Below are positions 27,071 through 39,231 of a DNA stretch of 64,000 bases, piece by piece. Both the position numbers and the translations under genes were made by a program. Origin of the DNA: Sialis fuliginosa (lineage: Eukaryota; Arthropoda; Insecta; Megaloptera; Sialidae); assembly GCA_961205875.1 (NCBI GenBank), contig OY540810.1, positions 34,782,001-34,846,000 on the forward strand. The letters run 5' to 3'. Each line of letters opens with the position of its first letter. The stretch's first letter is position 1. The notes under the pieces are model-generated. The model was not told the DNA's origin, searched no databases, and saw only the letters and a list, made by a program, of their open reading frames with translations.

Positions 27071-27394
27071 CTGATATGTTTTTGTTTATGTATATTTTGC
27101 TTTTTATCTTTAAGTCTGATAAATTTACAGTTATTTTAGATCAAATTTCGCACTAAAAATAACTGTAAAAAGTATTTTTTTAATTAAAACACCTAAACCT
27201 TTTCTACACAGATACCTATATGGCACAAATATTTATAATCACATTAGACATCTTTTGTTTTTAAATATCGTATCAAAAATTTTTCAAAAAAGTTATATTG
27301 ATCTAATTAATTTTTTTAAGATATATTTTATCTGGTTTTCTGAATAGTTATATTTATGATCAAAGAAGACTAGAATTATTATGGCCCTTAAAAA

Positions 27395-27560
27395 CAATGG
27401 GCTGGCAGAGCTCTAACTTGGGGGATCAGCGCGGCGAGTCAGCAAATTTTTCATTTTTTTTAATCGCTGTCAAAAAAAATTATTAGATTTTTTCGCTGAA
27501 AGGAGCTCGCCAAAAATTTTAATCGGGTGGCCCGCGATAGGATGTGAAGGCCATAAGTAT
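27395..27560. repeat. Family L repeat fragment
   Basis: GGGTGGCCCGCGATAGGATG is an inverted relative of 4265-4295 (CCCCCACATCCTATCACGG). No ends or coding sequence are visible. Confidence 0.4.
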
Positions 27561-28144
27561 AATATTATCCAAAAAAGTAAATTAAAAAATATTAATAGAT
27601 ATTTTAAATACTTTAAATACAACTGACCTTTTTATTTCAAATTATTTTTACACAAAGATACATATTTTAAGTAACCAAATGTTATATTTTTGAAAAATTT
27701 CTAAACTTATAAAGTAACATATTTTTCATAATCCACATAAATACTATAACAATAGAAACATCCTCAATTACCATGAAATATAAAACCCTGACAGTGTTAA
27801 CAAGTTTTCTATGGACATTGTCCATCCTAGCGCTTTCAAATTCTATATAACCATTGTTTGTGCCAAACAAGCTTAAAATTTTAACAGTAGTAAACTCTAT
27901 TGTCAGTTACTAAAATCACAAACTTTGGTTTAAAGTTAAAAGATAATGCTATGCTATATACATTATGGTGTAAAATCTAATATTTGTATATAATCTGGTC
28001 AGCCGTTTTATTATAGCATGTATAAGTAGGTACACTGAAAAAAAAATTAATGAATACAAATAACTCAAATTATTTTAATCATATTTACTGAAAGCAAGTA
28101 AATTTGACTTGAACTAAATAATTAATTAACGTTGCGGCCAATAA

Positions 28145-28246
28145 CCTATACTCTATTTCATTTAAGAATGGTTTTTGACGGTAAAATGCACGATTCGTAC
28201 CGATAAAACCCTGGCAACCACTGCATTAAACGAAATAGAGTATAGG
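28145..28246. mobile_element. Short family H-like miniature element (102 bp)
   Basis: The 21-bp ends CCTATACTCTATTTC(A/G)TTTAA match with one mismatch (28145-28165 and 28226-28246). The interior GATTCGTACCGATAAAACCC and CAACCACTGCATTAAAC matches family H right ends at 10965, 36085 and 62815. Confidence 0.65.
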
Positions 28247-28249
28247 TAC

Positions 28250-29976
28250 TTATAGGAACCTATTTGATCTAAATAGCCTAATTTATTGATACAAATTAAT
28301 GTTATTTTATTCAATACAATAATTCTTAGAATAAAAAATATTTACCTAGCTTACTCCAATTCAAATTATGTGTTGCAAATATATGCTTTTTTAATTGGAT
28401 ATATTAAAACTATTCGATGCAACTAATTTAAATATTCGATTTGGATGAGAATTTCTATTGATGAAAATATTTTTTTATGATAAATAAGAAACCACTTTAA
28501 AGTATGTATATATTTTGCTTATTTTGGACATCTGTTCATGCAAATTATATTTAACAATAATATAATAGAAAATAAACATTATAACGCCCTTTTAAAAATA
28601 TTGTTTAAAAAATTCAGTTCTATAAATATAAATATACACTAAATAATTGCGTCGTAATGTGTAATGTTGTGCATGCACCTTGTTATAAATTTTGTATTGT
28701 AATTTAAAAATATATACTAAAACCAAAATAACAAAACCTTAAAGATATAAGCATGTAAAACATACATACATAATATTTAAACTAATTTAAAACCTACTTA
28801 TGTATCTTGAATTTTTTAATAGCATCTGTCCGTGTAGTCTGCATTTATGCTATTATTTTTTTGAAATGGTCTTTAGAAATTTTATGACCTGCAACGACTG
28901 CTGTGTGTTGTTGTAATTTGGTACCTTCCAGCTCTACCTTTTTGAGTTGAATGCACTACTTCTTGTTATACGTTATGGTTTTAATATATTGTATATTATT
29001 ATAGACCACGAATCAAGGTTACCTATTTTTATATTATAACCCTTCCATGATCAATTAGAAAACTATTACTATATGAATAACGTTAAAACTATATAAATGA
29101 CCAATCATTTGAACTAAATATACATACATTTTTTTATTTAAGTTAAAAGTTTTAGCATTTAGGCACCACTGAAATATATACACCTTAATCACAATAAAAA
29201 AATGCCATCTAGCCAACTTGGAAAAATTCAACTTAAGCCCAAAATTCAAGCTCAAATTAAAAAAACTGGTAAGTAGAAATTTCCAAAAATTTGGATTTTA
29301 ACTATCGATCAATACTACAATGCTATATAGGTTGCTTTTTGATAACGCACACTTTTGTTGTGTGGTTGTATAATTATTATTGTTATTATCATTATAATAA
29401 AATAATGGCATAGTACGCCCCTGGTTTCGGCCAATAAAACAGCACGAGACATTATTGTGAACGCAGCCCTACAACGCGCACTACTGACTCAGTGACTGAG
29501 TTGGATAATCGAGCAAATCTCACGTACAACACATACTTTATTACACTTACCGGTCTGTCCGTATTCAATTTAAGCCCTCGCCGACCATTAAAATCAAACC
29601 GTTATGTTTTTGCATTAGTATTCGGAAAACTGTACACAATCAAAAACAACCATACACTAATAAAGTACTGTAACATTGACTTATTATGTGCACTGAACAC
29701 AGTAGGTAATGTAAGTAAACAAAACCCGATGAAATTACCGTAAGAAATGAGAATATTCATTGAATTTCGGTGTGTGAATGAATGGAATAGTTGAAATTTA
29801 TTTATTTTTATACTATAGATATTAAATAACAATTCAATAACATTGAAAAAATACTAACTATGCTATAATATACCATACCAAATTCTAATCTCCTAACAAT
29901 AAAATTTGTGTTTAGAAATAAGGTACTTGCGGGTAATAAGGCCTGCTAAGCTTAAATTTAAAATAAAATGAATAAC
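28250..29976. other. Intergenic DNA with a GC-richer stretch at 29400-29745
   Basis: Mostly AT-rich. From 29400 to 29745 composition is more balanced, and 83 codons are open on the plus strand (29492-29743), followed by a donor-like AATGTAAGT near 29709. No family recognised. Confidence 0.3.
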
Positions 29977-30679
29977 ATCCCGGGAAAAAATTTCAGATCT
30001 GAAGTGATCTCGGCTGATCTTCATTTTGGAACAAAACAGATCTTTGTAAATAAATAAACTTTTGTCTACCTTAAATAACAAATACACATATACTACCTAT
30101 ATAGAAACCTTGTTTATAATTTAATCAATTAAAAAAAAATTGTACAGAAACGTATTGAATGATATTTGAGGCCCGTGTATTTAAAATAAATAAATTCACA
30201 ACTCACCCCCTGTCACAGATGAAGGGTTGTAATTGGTCTCATTCGATCCAGCGGGAAAAATACTTCGGGATACTAGAGGTGTGGGGGGCAAAACAACCCT
30301 CTATCTAGCACAGGAGTCGAGATATTTACGATTTTCTATAATGAATACCATAAGTAGCGAAACAGAGAAAAATTCACCTAGTATCCCGAAGTATTTTTCC
30401 CGCTGGATCGAATGAGACCAATTACAACCCTTCATCTGTGACAGGGGGTGAGTTGTGAATTTATTTATTAATTTAGTACACGGGCCTCAAATATCATTCA
30501 ATACGTTTCTGTACAGTTTTTTTTAAATTGATTAAATTATAAACAAGGTTTCTATATAGTATATGTGTATTAATTTGTTATTTAAGGTAGACAAAAGTTT
30601 ATTTATCTACAAAGATCTGATTTGTTCCAAAATGAAGATCAACCGAGATCACTTCAGATCTGAAATTTTTTCCCGGGAT
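29977..30679. mobile_element. Large fold-back (palindromic) element, 703 bp
   Basis: Arms of about 305 bp are nearly exact inverted copies. Left 29977-30282 starts ATCCCGGGAAAAAATTTCAG; right 30375-30679 ends CTGAAATTTTTTCCCGGGAT. The roughly 92-bp centre contains GAGATATTTACGATTTTCTA, also seen at 40530. Both arms carry the CACCCCCTGTCACAGATGAA block. No coding sequence. Transcripts would form a long hairpin. Confidence 0.85.
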
Positions 30680-30936
30680 TGCATGAAATCAGGAAAATTT
30701 ATCAATCTGTCTCTCTGAAAAATAAACTAACAAAAAAAAGATAAATTCTATCAACAATCAAAACAAAAATAATCATTTTTAAAATTAACATAAATAGGCC
30801 TTATTATACTAGAGTATCATAATAAGACCTAAGGATAAAATCTTCAAAATTAATCTAAGCATCAACACATATTTGGAAATTGAGATCAAATTAAAATTTG
30901 TAAATAGTTTTAACACTAGTAGTAACTCTAATCACA

Positions 30937-31158
30937 GCTATTATGGCATTCGAAATTATCTGCATCTTCTGCTGATAGACCGATACATTCTCCTGTGATA
31001 CCACTTGCTACATCGACTGCACTTCCTCATATCAGCTAGTCCGTAGTAATGCAATTCCGTTTCCATTAATTCAGTACAAACATCCTTTATTGACTGAAGA
31101 TTAGATTTAGATACTAATTTTATAGATAGGCCTTGTTTCTCACTGAAGATGCTAATAG
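30937..31158 (-). pseudogene. Degenerate PHD-type zinc-finger fragment
   Basis: Reading the minus strand gives ELMETELHYYGLADMRKCSR then CSKWYHR. After a one-base frame change it gives ECIGLSAEDADNFECHN. The spacing C..CSKWYH...CIGL..(11)..F.C is that of the second half of a PHD finger. The frame change and absence of the rest of a gene mark it as broken, probably carried by a transposon or retrocopy. Confidence 0.45.
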
Positions 31159-31159
31159 A

Positions 31160-32225
31160 ATTGCGTGTAAGTCCAAACTTTAAATAATCATAAGAGATTG
31201 GAAAAATAGTTTTTCAATTATTGCGTAAAAATGCATTTAATGTAATTTTTATTACATATCTCCACCGTTTTCAGAAAACTGGTTTGATCGAACACAATTT
31301 GAAATCAACTATTTGCAACTACTACAACTACCTTTTCAACTATTTTAAAACTATTTGCGATACTTAATTTTACTGCTTCGTTTGCGCTAATTATTATTAA
31401 ATCGTAAAAAAAATTATTTACCAACTATTTTCCGAAATAAAATTCAACTAGTAACTATTTCATTAAAAATAACAACTATTTTTCTAATCTCTACTAATCA
31501 TATATCTATTAAGAGATATTGTTTGAAATTAATAAATAATTTCGCGGTCGTAGTAGTAAACATCTAAGCTTACAAAAATATTTTTCACGGAACCCCATTT
31601 TTTCCGTTTCTGAGTGATGACATATAGCTAATCCCAGATTAAAAAAAAGTACTATTGATTTTATATATTAAAATATAATTTATTTTATAGAATTTAATTT
31701 AAAAAATCAATAAAACAAATACCCAAATTATAACTAGTGCAAACGGTGCTTAACTCAAAATGAATAGTAAATCAGACAACGCAAGTCAAACTGACACAAT
31801 TTCAAATCGGCACGTACAGTTGCATTGTACGAAACGTCGATTCGGATTTAACGACTTTTAATTCTACACCATCTATTGACCTGCCGTGCGTATTGAAATA
31901 CCTGCATTGTATTTGCTAGCACGTTCATAACGATGTTATATTTTTGGTTAATTACGTTACAAATAGCGTTACTGATGTATATTTAACATATTTGCATACA
32001 CGAACATGTACTTCATACATGTGTCGTGTGTGTTTATATATATATAGGTCTTAAGAGGGATGTTTCTAACCAAATTAATTACTGTTGGTTAAATTAAAGC
32101 AATAAATATTTTACTCGTATTAATATCTGTTATTATACAACAAATTAATATATTATTATGTATGTTGCAAATTTATCGATGGAAAATTTGGGATGATATA
32201 TTAGGCTACTATGTTTTTGTGATGT
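31160..32225. other. Intergenic DNA, no gene recognised
   Basis: AT-rich sequence with a GC-richer non-repetitive patch at 31740-31930. No open frame has a recognisable domain. Confidence 0.5.
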
Positions 32226-32915
32226 TTTTGGAAACAAAACACGACTTGATAAAGATTTTTTTAGTCTTTTAATGTTAAATCTTTTTTTTATAAAATAATA
32301 AAAGCCACGAACTTGCACAGAAAAATTATCTAACTATTGGTGAAAACCGCATTAAAATCATTTCAGTAATTCCAGAGGTTATAAGCCTCATAAAAATGAA
32401 CATTCATTTTTATAAGGTACTGGCACCAGTCTTGGATATGACCCCAGTAATGGCTATTTTTTAATTAAATGTACTGAATTAGAAATATTTGTTGATATTT
32501 GATTACTACCGTTTCTGAATATTAATCTATATACATTTAACTGTTTTACAGCGTAATTTGATGACAATCGGCCAATAGGTGTCAAAATGGTGGACATTTA
32601 AACTAATTATTAGTATAATTTATTTATTAATTATTATATTATCATACCAACTGCTTTACATTGTTTCAAAGTTGACGATTCTTTTTGTGTCCATCACTAC
32701 GTGCTCATTACTGGGTTTACTTTATCCATTACTGGAGAAAAAAAAAAGAAAATTAATGGTTATAATTAAAAAAAAAAAACTATATTTGTGGACTTTGGTA
32801 ATTAAATTGAAAAAAAAAAATGGGAATTACAAAATAGAAGCTCGTCAATCACAAAAACAGTAAACCTTGCTCTTGTAGCGGCCATAACTGGTGTCAGTAC
32901 CTTATGTAGAGATTC
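32226..32915 (+). repeat. Family C tail interrupted by a family E element
   Basis: GGAAACAAAACACGACTTGA to ATGAACATTCATTTTTATA (32226-32414) matches the tails at 43810-44015 and 46375-46557. The final TAGAGATT of those tails resumes at 32907, directly after the E element. Confidence 0.7.
32415..32902. mobile_element. Family E miniature element (488 bp), TA target duplication
   Basis: The ends AGGTACTGGCACCAGT (32415) and ACTGGTGTCAGTACCT (32902) differ at one base and are flanked by TA at 32413-32414 and 32903-32904. Open frames inside (for example 32579-32863) are AT-rich and have no counterpart in the second copy at 14955-15288. Confidence 0.75.
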
Positions 32916-34758
32916 CAAATTGAATTTATAAATCAAATTCTAGCTATTTACGTATGAATAGATAAATAGATTTTAGAAGTTGGTATACAAGTATACAAGT
33001 ATATAGTTTATTTTATTTTTAAATAAAATATAGCTACTTGTCAACGTTTAAAACATTTTCTATTCAGTTTATTTTATGTAAAATGCGACTAGAACATTTA
33101 AACAAAATGTCAACAGAAATCTGTAAATAAATTACATGTTACAAGAGAACATGTAACCAAACAATGTCAACGTTTACAAATAGCATGTTAACATGAAAAA
33201 ATACCGTCTATAAACTTATAGAAAAAAGTTCTTGGAACAATCGTGAGAAGTTATTGGCTTGTTCTTTAGAACATTATATTTCAAGTTCGAGTTAAAGGAA
33301 ACATCAATATGTATAAACCGTATATAACACCAAATGATGATGATCAAGAAGGCCTTGTTAGCCAGTGTTGACAAAACCAAACACAAAAGATCGAGCAGGC
33401 TGATAATGAACAACGTGATTCTTTAACGCGCCGATAGGTGTCACCGTGAACGAGCGAACCTCGATGGAAAAATGGCACTTTGTATGACATAATTGATTAT
33501 AGCCAATTATAGACATTTTATTCAATTGTTAATCAGTAAATGTGTCTGTGCATGTTACAAGATAAATATAACATGTATGTTTGAATGTCGATTGAATTAT
33601 TTTCTGCAATTTGAACATTATTATTATGATTATTGATTTTAAGGTGCGTCTCATGTGGAAACGATATGCTAAATAGAATAACAGTAACTGAACAAAATAA
33701 GATATGTATAAAAATAACTCCAATAATTGGTAGGGTGAGCAAAAAAGTGAGCCTTTTTGCAATCTGCCAAATTTTAATTGGAAGTAATATACATTTTTAT
33801 GTACTCGAATATAGAACATCCCTAAAAGGAATAAAGAGGAAGTTCTAGTCTTTCGTCAAATATGGTAATACGGACCTGTTCTTCGCATTCAGTATTAACT
33901 GCAGCAGTCTTATTATAAAAAATAATACAACAGTGTAAGAACACAGACTGGTCTGAGATGTTAAGTCTATATTTTAATGAACTCAACGCTGTAAATGATT
34001 GACTAGGATGTTTAAGTGATGTGACTAGCTTGAAATATTTTGTGTCGTTTATTTTAAAAACTAGCGCCTCTCAAAGAGATAATGAATGGGTATCTGTCAC
34101 AAATGAGACAATCGTGTGTTTCGTAAAAAAGGGATGACCTCTGAGACAAGGTCAGAAATAAATGACGAAGATATGTTTTTAGTTATTTTATACAAAAATT
34201 TAATCTAATGCAGTGTTTAGACCAAAAAAAAAAAAAACAGCAACACGGTGTTTTTAAAACAATAATTGCTATTTTGTCTTTTTGGTCTTAACACGGCATG
34301 ATAATATTTATTTTTATTTTTACTATATAGGTACAATGACAATGACAACATTCTTATCAACTTAATTTTATCAAGCAACTAAATATATTTTACAAACTAT
34401 AATACAGATTTTATAAAAATACATAAGTACAAACTAATTTTCACATATTTTTAAATTAGAAGCATATAGCCGGATAAAAAATATTAGTGCCCCTGAGCTA
34501 ATATATTTTTAATTGACAGTTATTTTATGAGCAAATCAAAATATTTTTCAATTGATTTTTGAAAACTTTTTTTTACTAATATTACGTTATGTATTTACAA
34601 TTGCATATTTACATCTCTTTTTTTATTGATACACTTTACTTTTGTATCAGTATTTTTAAATATTTTATTTTTCATCAGTCTTTTTATATCAAACGTTTAT
34701 TTTGATAAGTATTGTTTATTTTCATGTTTGTTCAAAGTTCTAAAAAATAAAATATGTG
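32916..34758. other. Region downstream of the Toll-like gene, no further exon found
   Basis: I read the minus strand for a missing TIR exon (boxes resembling LCVHERDW or FW.KL) and saw none. The sequence is AT-rich with short frames only. Confidence 0.5.
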
Positions 34759-37700
34759 TTAATATTTACACTGTTGTTTCTTAAATGTAAATATAATATT
34801 ACCTGCTAATTTATTCAATGGCGCTAAAGTTTTCGATCGTTTCTCAACATCACCCCAATCTGCTTCCATCACAGAAACACAACTAAAACTCATGTGTTCT
34901 GAATTATCCATTGTTTTTGTATCCGTTACTCCGTCTTTATTATAATTTACAAATGAATCGTATTGTTTTGTAGTATTAAGGTCTTCACTTGAGAAACATC
35001 TCAAACAGAGATTATGACGAACTAACCAAATTTTTATTTTTAAGCTAAACCGAATACACAATATAACTGATATAATGATTAATAAAACCAAAATGCATAA
35101 GCAAACGATTATTGCAATTAATTGTTTTCGAGGGATTTCTTCACTTGAACATAAATAGTTCTCTTCTAAATTATATATAGCCAAATTTCCTTGACAATGT
35201 ACAGATTTTATATTATCTATCTGAAAAATATTAAATGTAAGTGTAATTAAGTAGATATAAAAATAATAAAATAAATTATTACCTTCGGTGAGAGTTCTTT
35301 TAAGAGTAGAAACAAATTCTTATTTTTGCAAGTGCATTTCCATGGGTTTTCTTGTAAAGAAAGGTTTGTTAAATATTTTGATTCTATTAAATATTTTGTT
35401 GTAGTTGTATTCATAGTAGTTATGTTGTTGTTTTCCAATTTTAATATCTAAAAATTATTGGGATATTCAGTTTTACATTTTAAAATTTCAAAAGTTATTT
35501 TAGTAGCCACAGTTTTTTTAGATATATTGCAATCCTTAAAATCTGCTATTACGATGAACAAATGTGTTTTATTTTAGTTTTCAAGTAAAAAACATTTTTA
35601 GTAGGTACACCAATATTTTAAATTCATTCCAAATACTATAATCAAATGGATTATTTTGGTTAAATCATCCAAAATGGCAAGTAACAACAAAATGGATTAA
35701 ATAAGGTTAAAATAATTGGAAAACCACTATATCGAACTTGAAGAATTCAAAACCAATTGCAATAAATATTAACATCGACCTAGTAAGTTAGCCCACTTGT
35801 TCTTCGGTGTATTTAATGTAGGTAGGTACTTAAGACCTATAACTACTAAATAGTTCATTTGAATGGTTTGAAATTTTATAACATAAGACATACATCTTAA
35901 GAATATTCAAAAGATTTTTTTTCAAGAATAGGTACTATACGAATTCACAATAACACAATTTTCGCTGATGCAAAACATACTAATTCATGTTGCCTTGGAA
36001 ATAAATGCAATTAAATTCAAATTGTCAGATAAGTTTTTCTAAAAATGTGTATTGTGTATTATATTATCGACATTAGAATATTTAATATGAATCATACCGT
36101 CTAATCCTTGTCCACCATTGCAATCTTAAATGAAACAGACTATAGATACATTCACAGATATCTTACCTTTAGCATCGGTGGTAACCAAGATAACGACTTC
36201 AAACTATTATTATTTAAATAAAGTGAAACAACATCTTCATAATCTCGGCTCGGTTTATACATATCAGTTAATTTATTATTACTCAGATATAAATGCGTAT
36301 TATAAGAATCGTTAAATTTCGGTAACCGAATAGGCAACTTGGTAAACCCTGCGCTTGTACAATTCACTCCAAGAACCCCAGTGTCTGGCTGGTAAAAGCA
36401 ATTACATCCTTGTGGACATGTAACGTTATTTACAGATGATTTATTGAAATAACATGAAATATCACGAGGTTTAATATCGCTTATACGTCGTCCGGGAAAC
36501 TGGGAACTCGAAGAGCAGTTTGTAGTTCCAAAATCGAATATTAGAGGGCAATTTATCTGAAAATAATATTTATCGTAAATTATAAGTACTTAAATTAACT
36601 TAACCCATTTAGCCCTGGATTTTTATAAAACAATTTTTTTTTGCATTTATTATTCATTGGAGATCTGCAGAACCAATTTTGAAAAAATAAATTAAGTGTA
36701 AAAACTAGGAAATCCTAAAAAATGCCATCTACGTCTTTAAGATAAAATTTATAGACAATTCAGGAAAAATACGTTTTTTATTTGAATTAATATATCCAAT
36801 AAGATTTTTACGTCCAGTATTATCAAGTTTAACTAAATGCTCCTTTAACTAACTTTCATATTATATCAAATGGGTTTTTAATTTTCTATACTATGTTTTT
36901 ATAACGCATATTATGTACATTTTTCATTGAAAGCCTTAATATTGATCTAAATCACGTTTGTAATATACAATATTTAGGTTAAAGGAGCATTTAGCGCTAA
37001 AGGAGCTTTAAATTAGTTAATTAAAGCGGGCAATAATGTTGTTATATTGATTTTTTTATATAATATGTAAAATAAAATGATATATTTTTTAACGATTTGT
37101 TAATGAATTAGTAATATTTACCGGTATAAATTTTGAATATATCTATAAAGTACTTACAAATAGACCATTATAAATGTTAATAATTCTTAAAAAATTATAC
37201 ATTTTGCAACCACAATTGATCGGATTGTCACTAAGGTAAATTTTTAATTTTCTGTTGATAACGTCTACCATTTTTACGCGTTTGAATGTATCTGGAGCAA
37301 CTTTTATTTCTTCAATTGAATTATTCTTCAAATTAATCGTTACCTTATCTAATTTGAATGTAAACATTTCAATCTAAAATATGAAATTATAATAATTTTA
37401 TTTGATGTTTAACCCAAAGAAAATATTTCACTTACAGAAATATTAACGATCTTGTTATTTGCTAAATTAATATAGGAAAGCTCTTCTAAATTTCCGAAAT
37501 TATTAAAGATATCTATAGTTGTCATATTATTGTGAGATAGATTAATATCAATCAAATTAGGTAATGTAGTTATTGATTTCAAATCCAAAAAGTTATGATT
37601 GAGATCCAGCCGTTTTAAATGTTTTAAACTCAAAAATGCTTTTGAATCTATTTTATCAAGTTGGTTATTATCCAGATATAATTCTTCTAAATTATTCAAT

Positions 37701-39231
37701 CCATTAAAAATGTCTCTACAATATTATTAACAAACATTTAGTATTAGTTTTGAAAACTGTATATTTATTTATTAACTTCTCAGCATAGGGTAGTTATTGC
37801 AATGGGTCCGAAAATCGAAATCAAAAATAAACATGTATTTCAGTAGAAAAGTTTATATGGGAAAAAATATTTTTGGTTGTAATCACTTGAATGAAATTTG
37901 GTACAAATACTCTATAAGACAAAGGGTGGGGGGGATTAATTTCAAAGATTTATTTTTTAATTAAACGCACTAACGACGTAATCTTATAGTTTTTTATTAT
38001 AGTGAAAAAATAATAAATAATCAGAATTAAAATATTGATAGTCATACCATGCTGGGAAGTTGGTTGTATGGACCTCAAAAGTCGCACCTCAAGGCTTGTT
38101 TGATACTTACTTTGATATATGTTTCAAGCAGTTATTATCTATGTACAAAAATATTAATTTCGATAAATTTGAAAATAACTTGTCCGGTAAATGTGCCAGT
38201 TTATTTTGGGACAAATAAATTGTCGAAATATCTTTTGTGTTTTTAAATAAGAATTCAGGTAAATTCGTCAAAGAATTATGAGATAAAGATATTGTTTCAA
38301 CTTTTTTTAAAGAACAAAACACGTCATTTGAAAGAACATTGATTCCGTTTCCTCCCAAATCCAATAATGTCAAATTATTTAAACTTTTAAATAGGCTTTC
38401 GTACATTTTAGTTAAATGAAAAGTTTCAGATGTATTACACAGTTCTGCTACTGTATTCACGTATTTCATTTTCACATTAACACAAGATTGACCAATGTCT
38501 AATGGATTCATCATAAACTTTTCTAAACTTTTCAGAGGAGAAAACATATCGTGGTCAATTGTTATATCATTTTTATAATCAATTGATAAAAATGTCAAGT
38601 TTCCAAGTTTTTCAAAAGTACTTTTCGAAACGTGTATATCTTTGTTAATTATCCAATGTAATGTTGTCAGTTTCGGTACAGGAGCGAAAAAATCACATTT
38701 CAAAGGAAAACTGCTTCTTATCTGCAGATTCTTCAAATTAGATAACCCAGATAATAGTTTTGTAGGAACCTTTTCATCCAAATCAATATTTAAAAAAGTT
38801 AATAGATGTATGTGATCTAGATTTTCAAAATAATTACTCTTCCAGTTGAATTTTTTGTTTTCTTCTTCAGTACTAATAACTAATTCATTAATCCTATTTA
38901 ATTTCATAATATTTATAACATCTTTAGCTGATATTTTTCCATTAAATTCACAATCTATAAATTCGATTCTTACAAAATTTTCGAGAGACTTTTCCAAACG
39001 TGGTATATCTTCTATATAGTTTATTGTTTTATTTAGACATCTCACTTCTATGTAAGGGTCATCGATTGTGTATAGAGATAGTATATTGATAACCATTTCT
39101 TTACAAGTGTAAGCCATACTTGACACCAGAGAACATTTGCATTTATGCTCTCCTAAACAGGTTAACGTCGAGTTTGTTCTGTTTATCAAAATTAATACAA
39201 AAATATATAAAATAAAACGAGAGCGATCCAT
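34759..39231 (-). CDS. Toll-like leucine-rich-repeat receptor with truncated TIR domain
   Basis: Six exons join in frame: 38111-39231, 37436-37715, 37158-37373, 36167-36556, 35283-35447 and 34759-35220. Every junction is GT-AG, mostly GTAAGT donors, giving 877 residues. The ATG at 39231 has an AAAATGG context and starts a signal peptide of about 21 residues. Residues of about 150-500 form leucine-rich repeats (for example LYLDNNQL). Next come a cysteine flank (NPINCGC), an N-type cysteine cap (CPQGCNC, exon 4), a few more repeats, a second C-terminal cap (NPWKCTC), and a transmembrane helix near 758-780. This is the domain order of Drosophila Toll. The cytoplasmic side keeps the Toll juxtamembrane pattern (KIWLVRHNLCLRCF) and TIR box 1 (YDSFVNY, 811-817), then stops 60 residues later. 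A whole TIR is about 140 residues, and boxes 2 and 3 are not recognisable. The family binds Spaetzle-type ligands and signals through MyD88; this copy probably could not signal normally. A GCAG|GTAATA donor near 34803 could lead to an unseen exon. Confidence 0.88.
36005..36146. mobile_element. Family H miniature element fragment in intron 4 of the Toll-like gene
   Basis: AAATTGTCAGATAAGTTTTT and CATACCGTCTAATCCTTGTC...GAAACAGACTATAG match 62614-62650 and 62818-62872. Its end lies about 20 bp from the exon 4 donor at 36166. Confidence 0.65.

Noticed and set aside
29492..29832. Overlapping frames on both strands near 29.5-29.8 kb
   Set aside because: No recognisable domain. Noted only as a GC-richer stretch.
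32579..32863. 94-codon plus-strand frame with hydrophobic start and lysine-rich end
   Set aside because: It lies inside the TA-flanked family E element and is not preserved in the second copy, so it is AT-driven chance.
32916..34758. Possible missing TIR exon downstream of the receptor
   Set aside because: No box 2 or box 3 motif was seen in minus-strand frames, so the gene is reported as truncated with the caveat stated.
38049..38246. Plus-strand frame opposite the Toll-like gene
   Set aside because: It is antisense to exon 1 and its intron; the minus-strand leucine-rich-repeat reading is far stronger.
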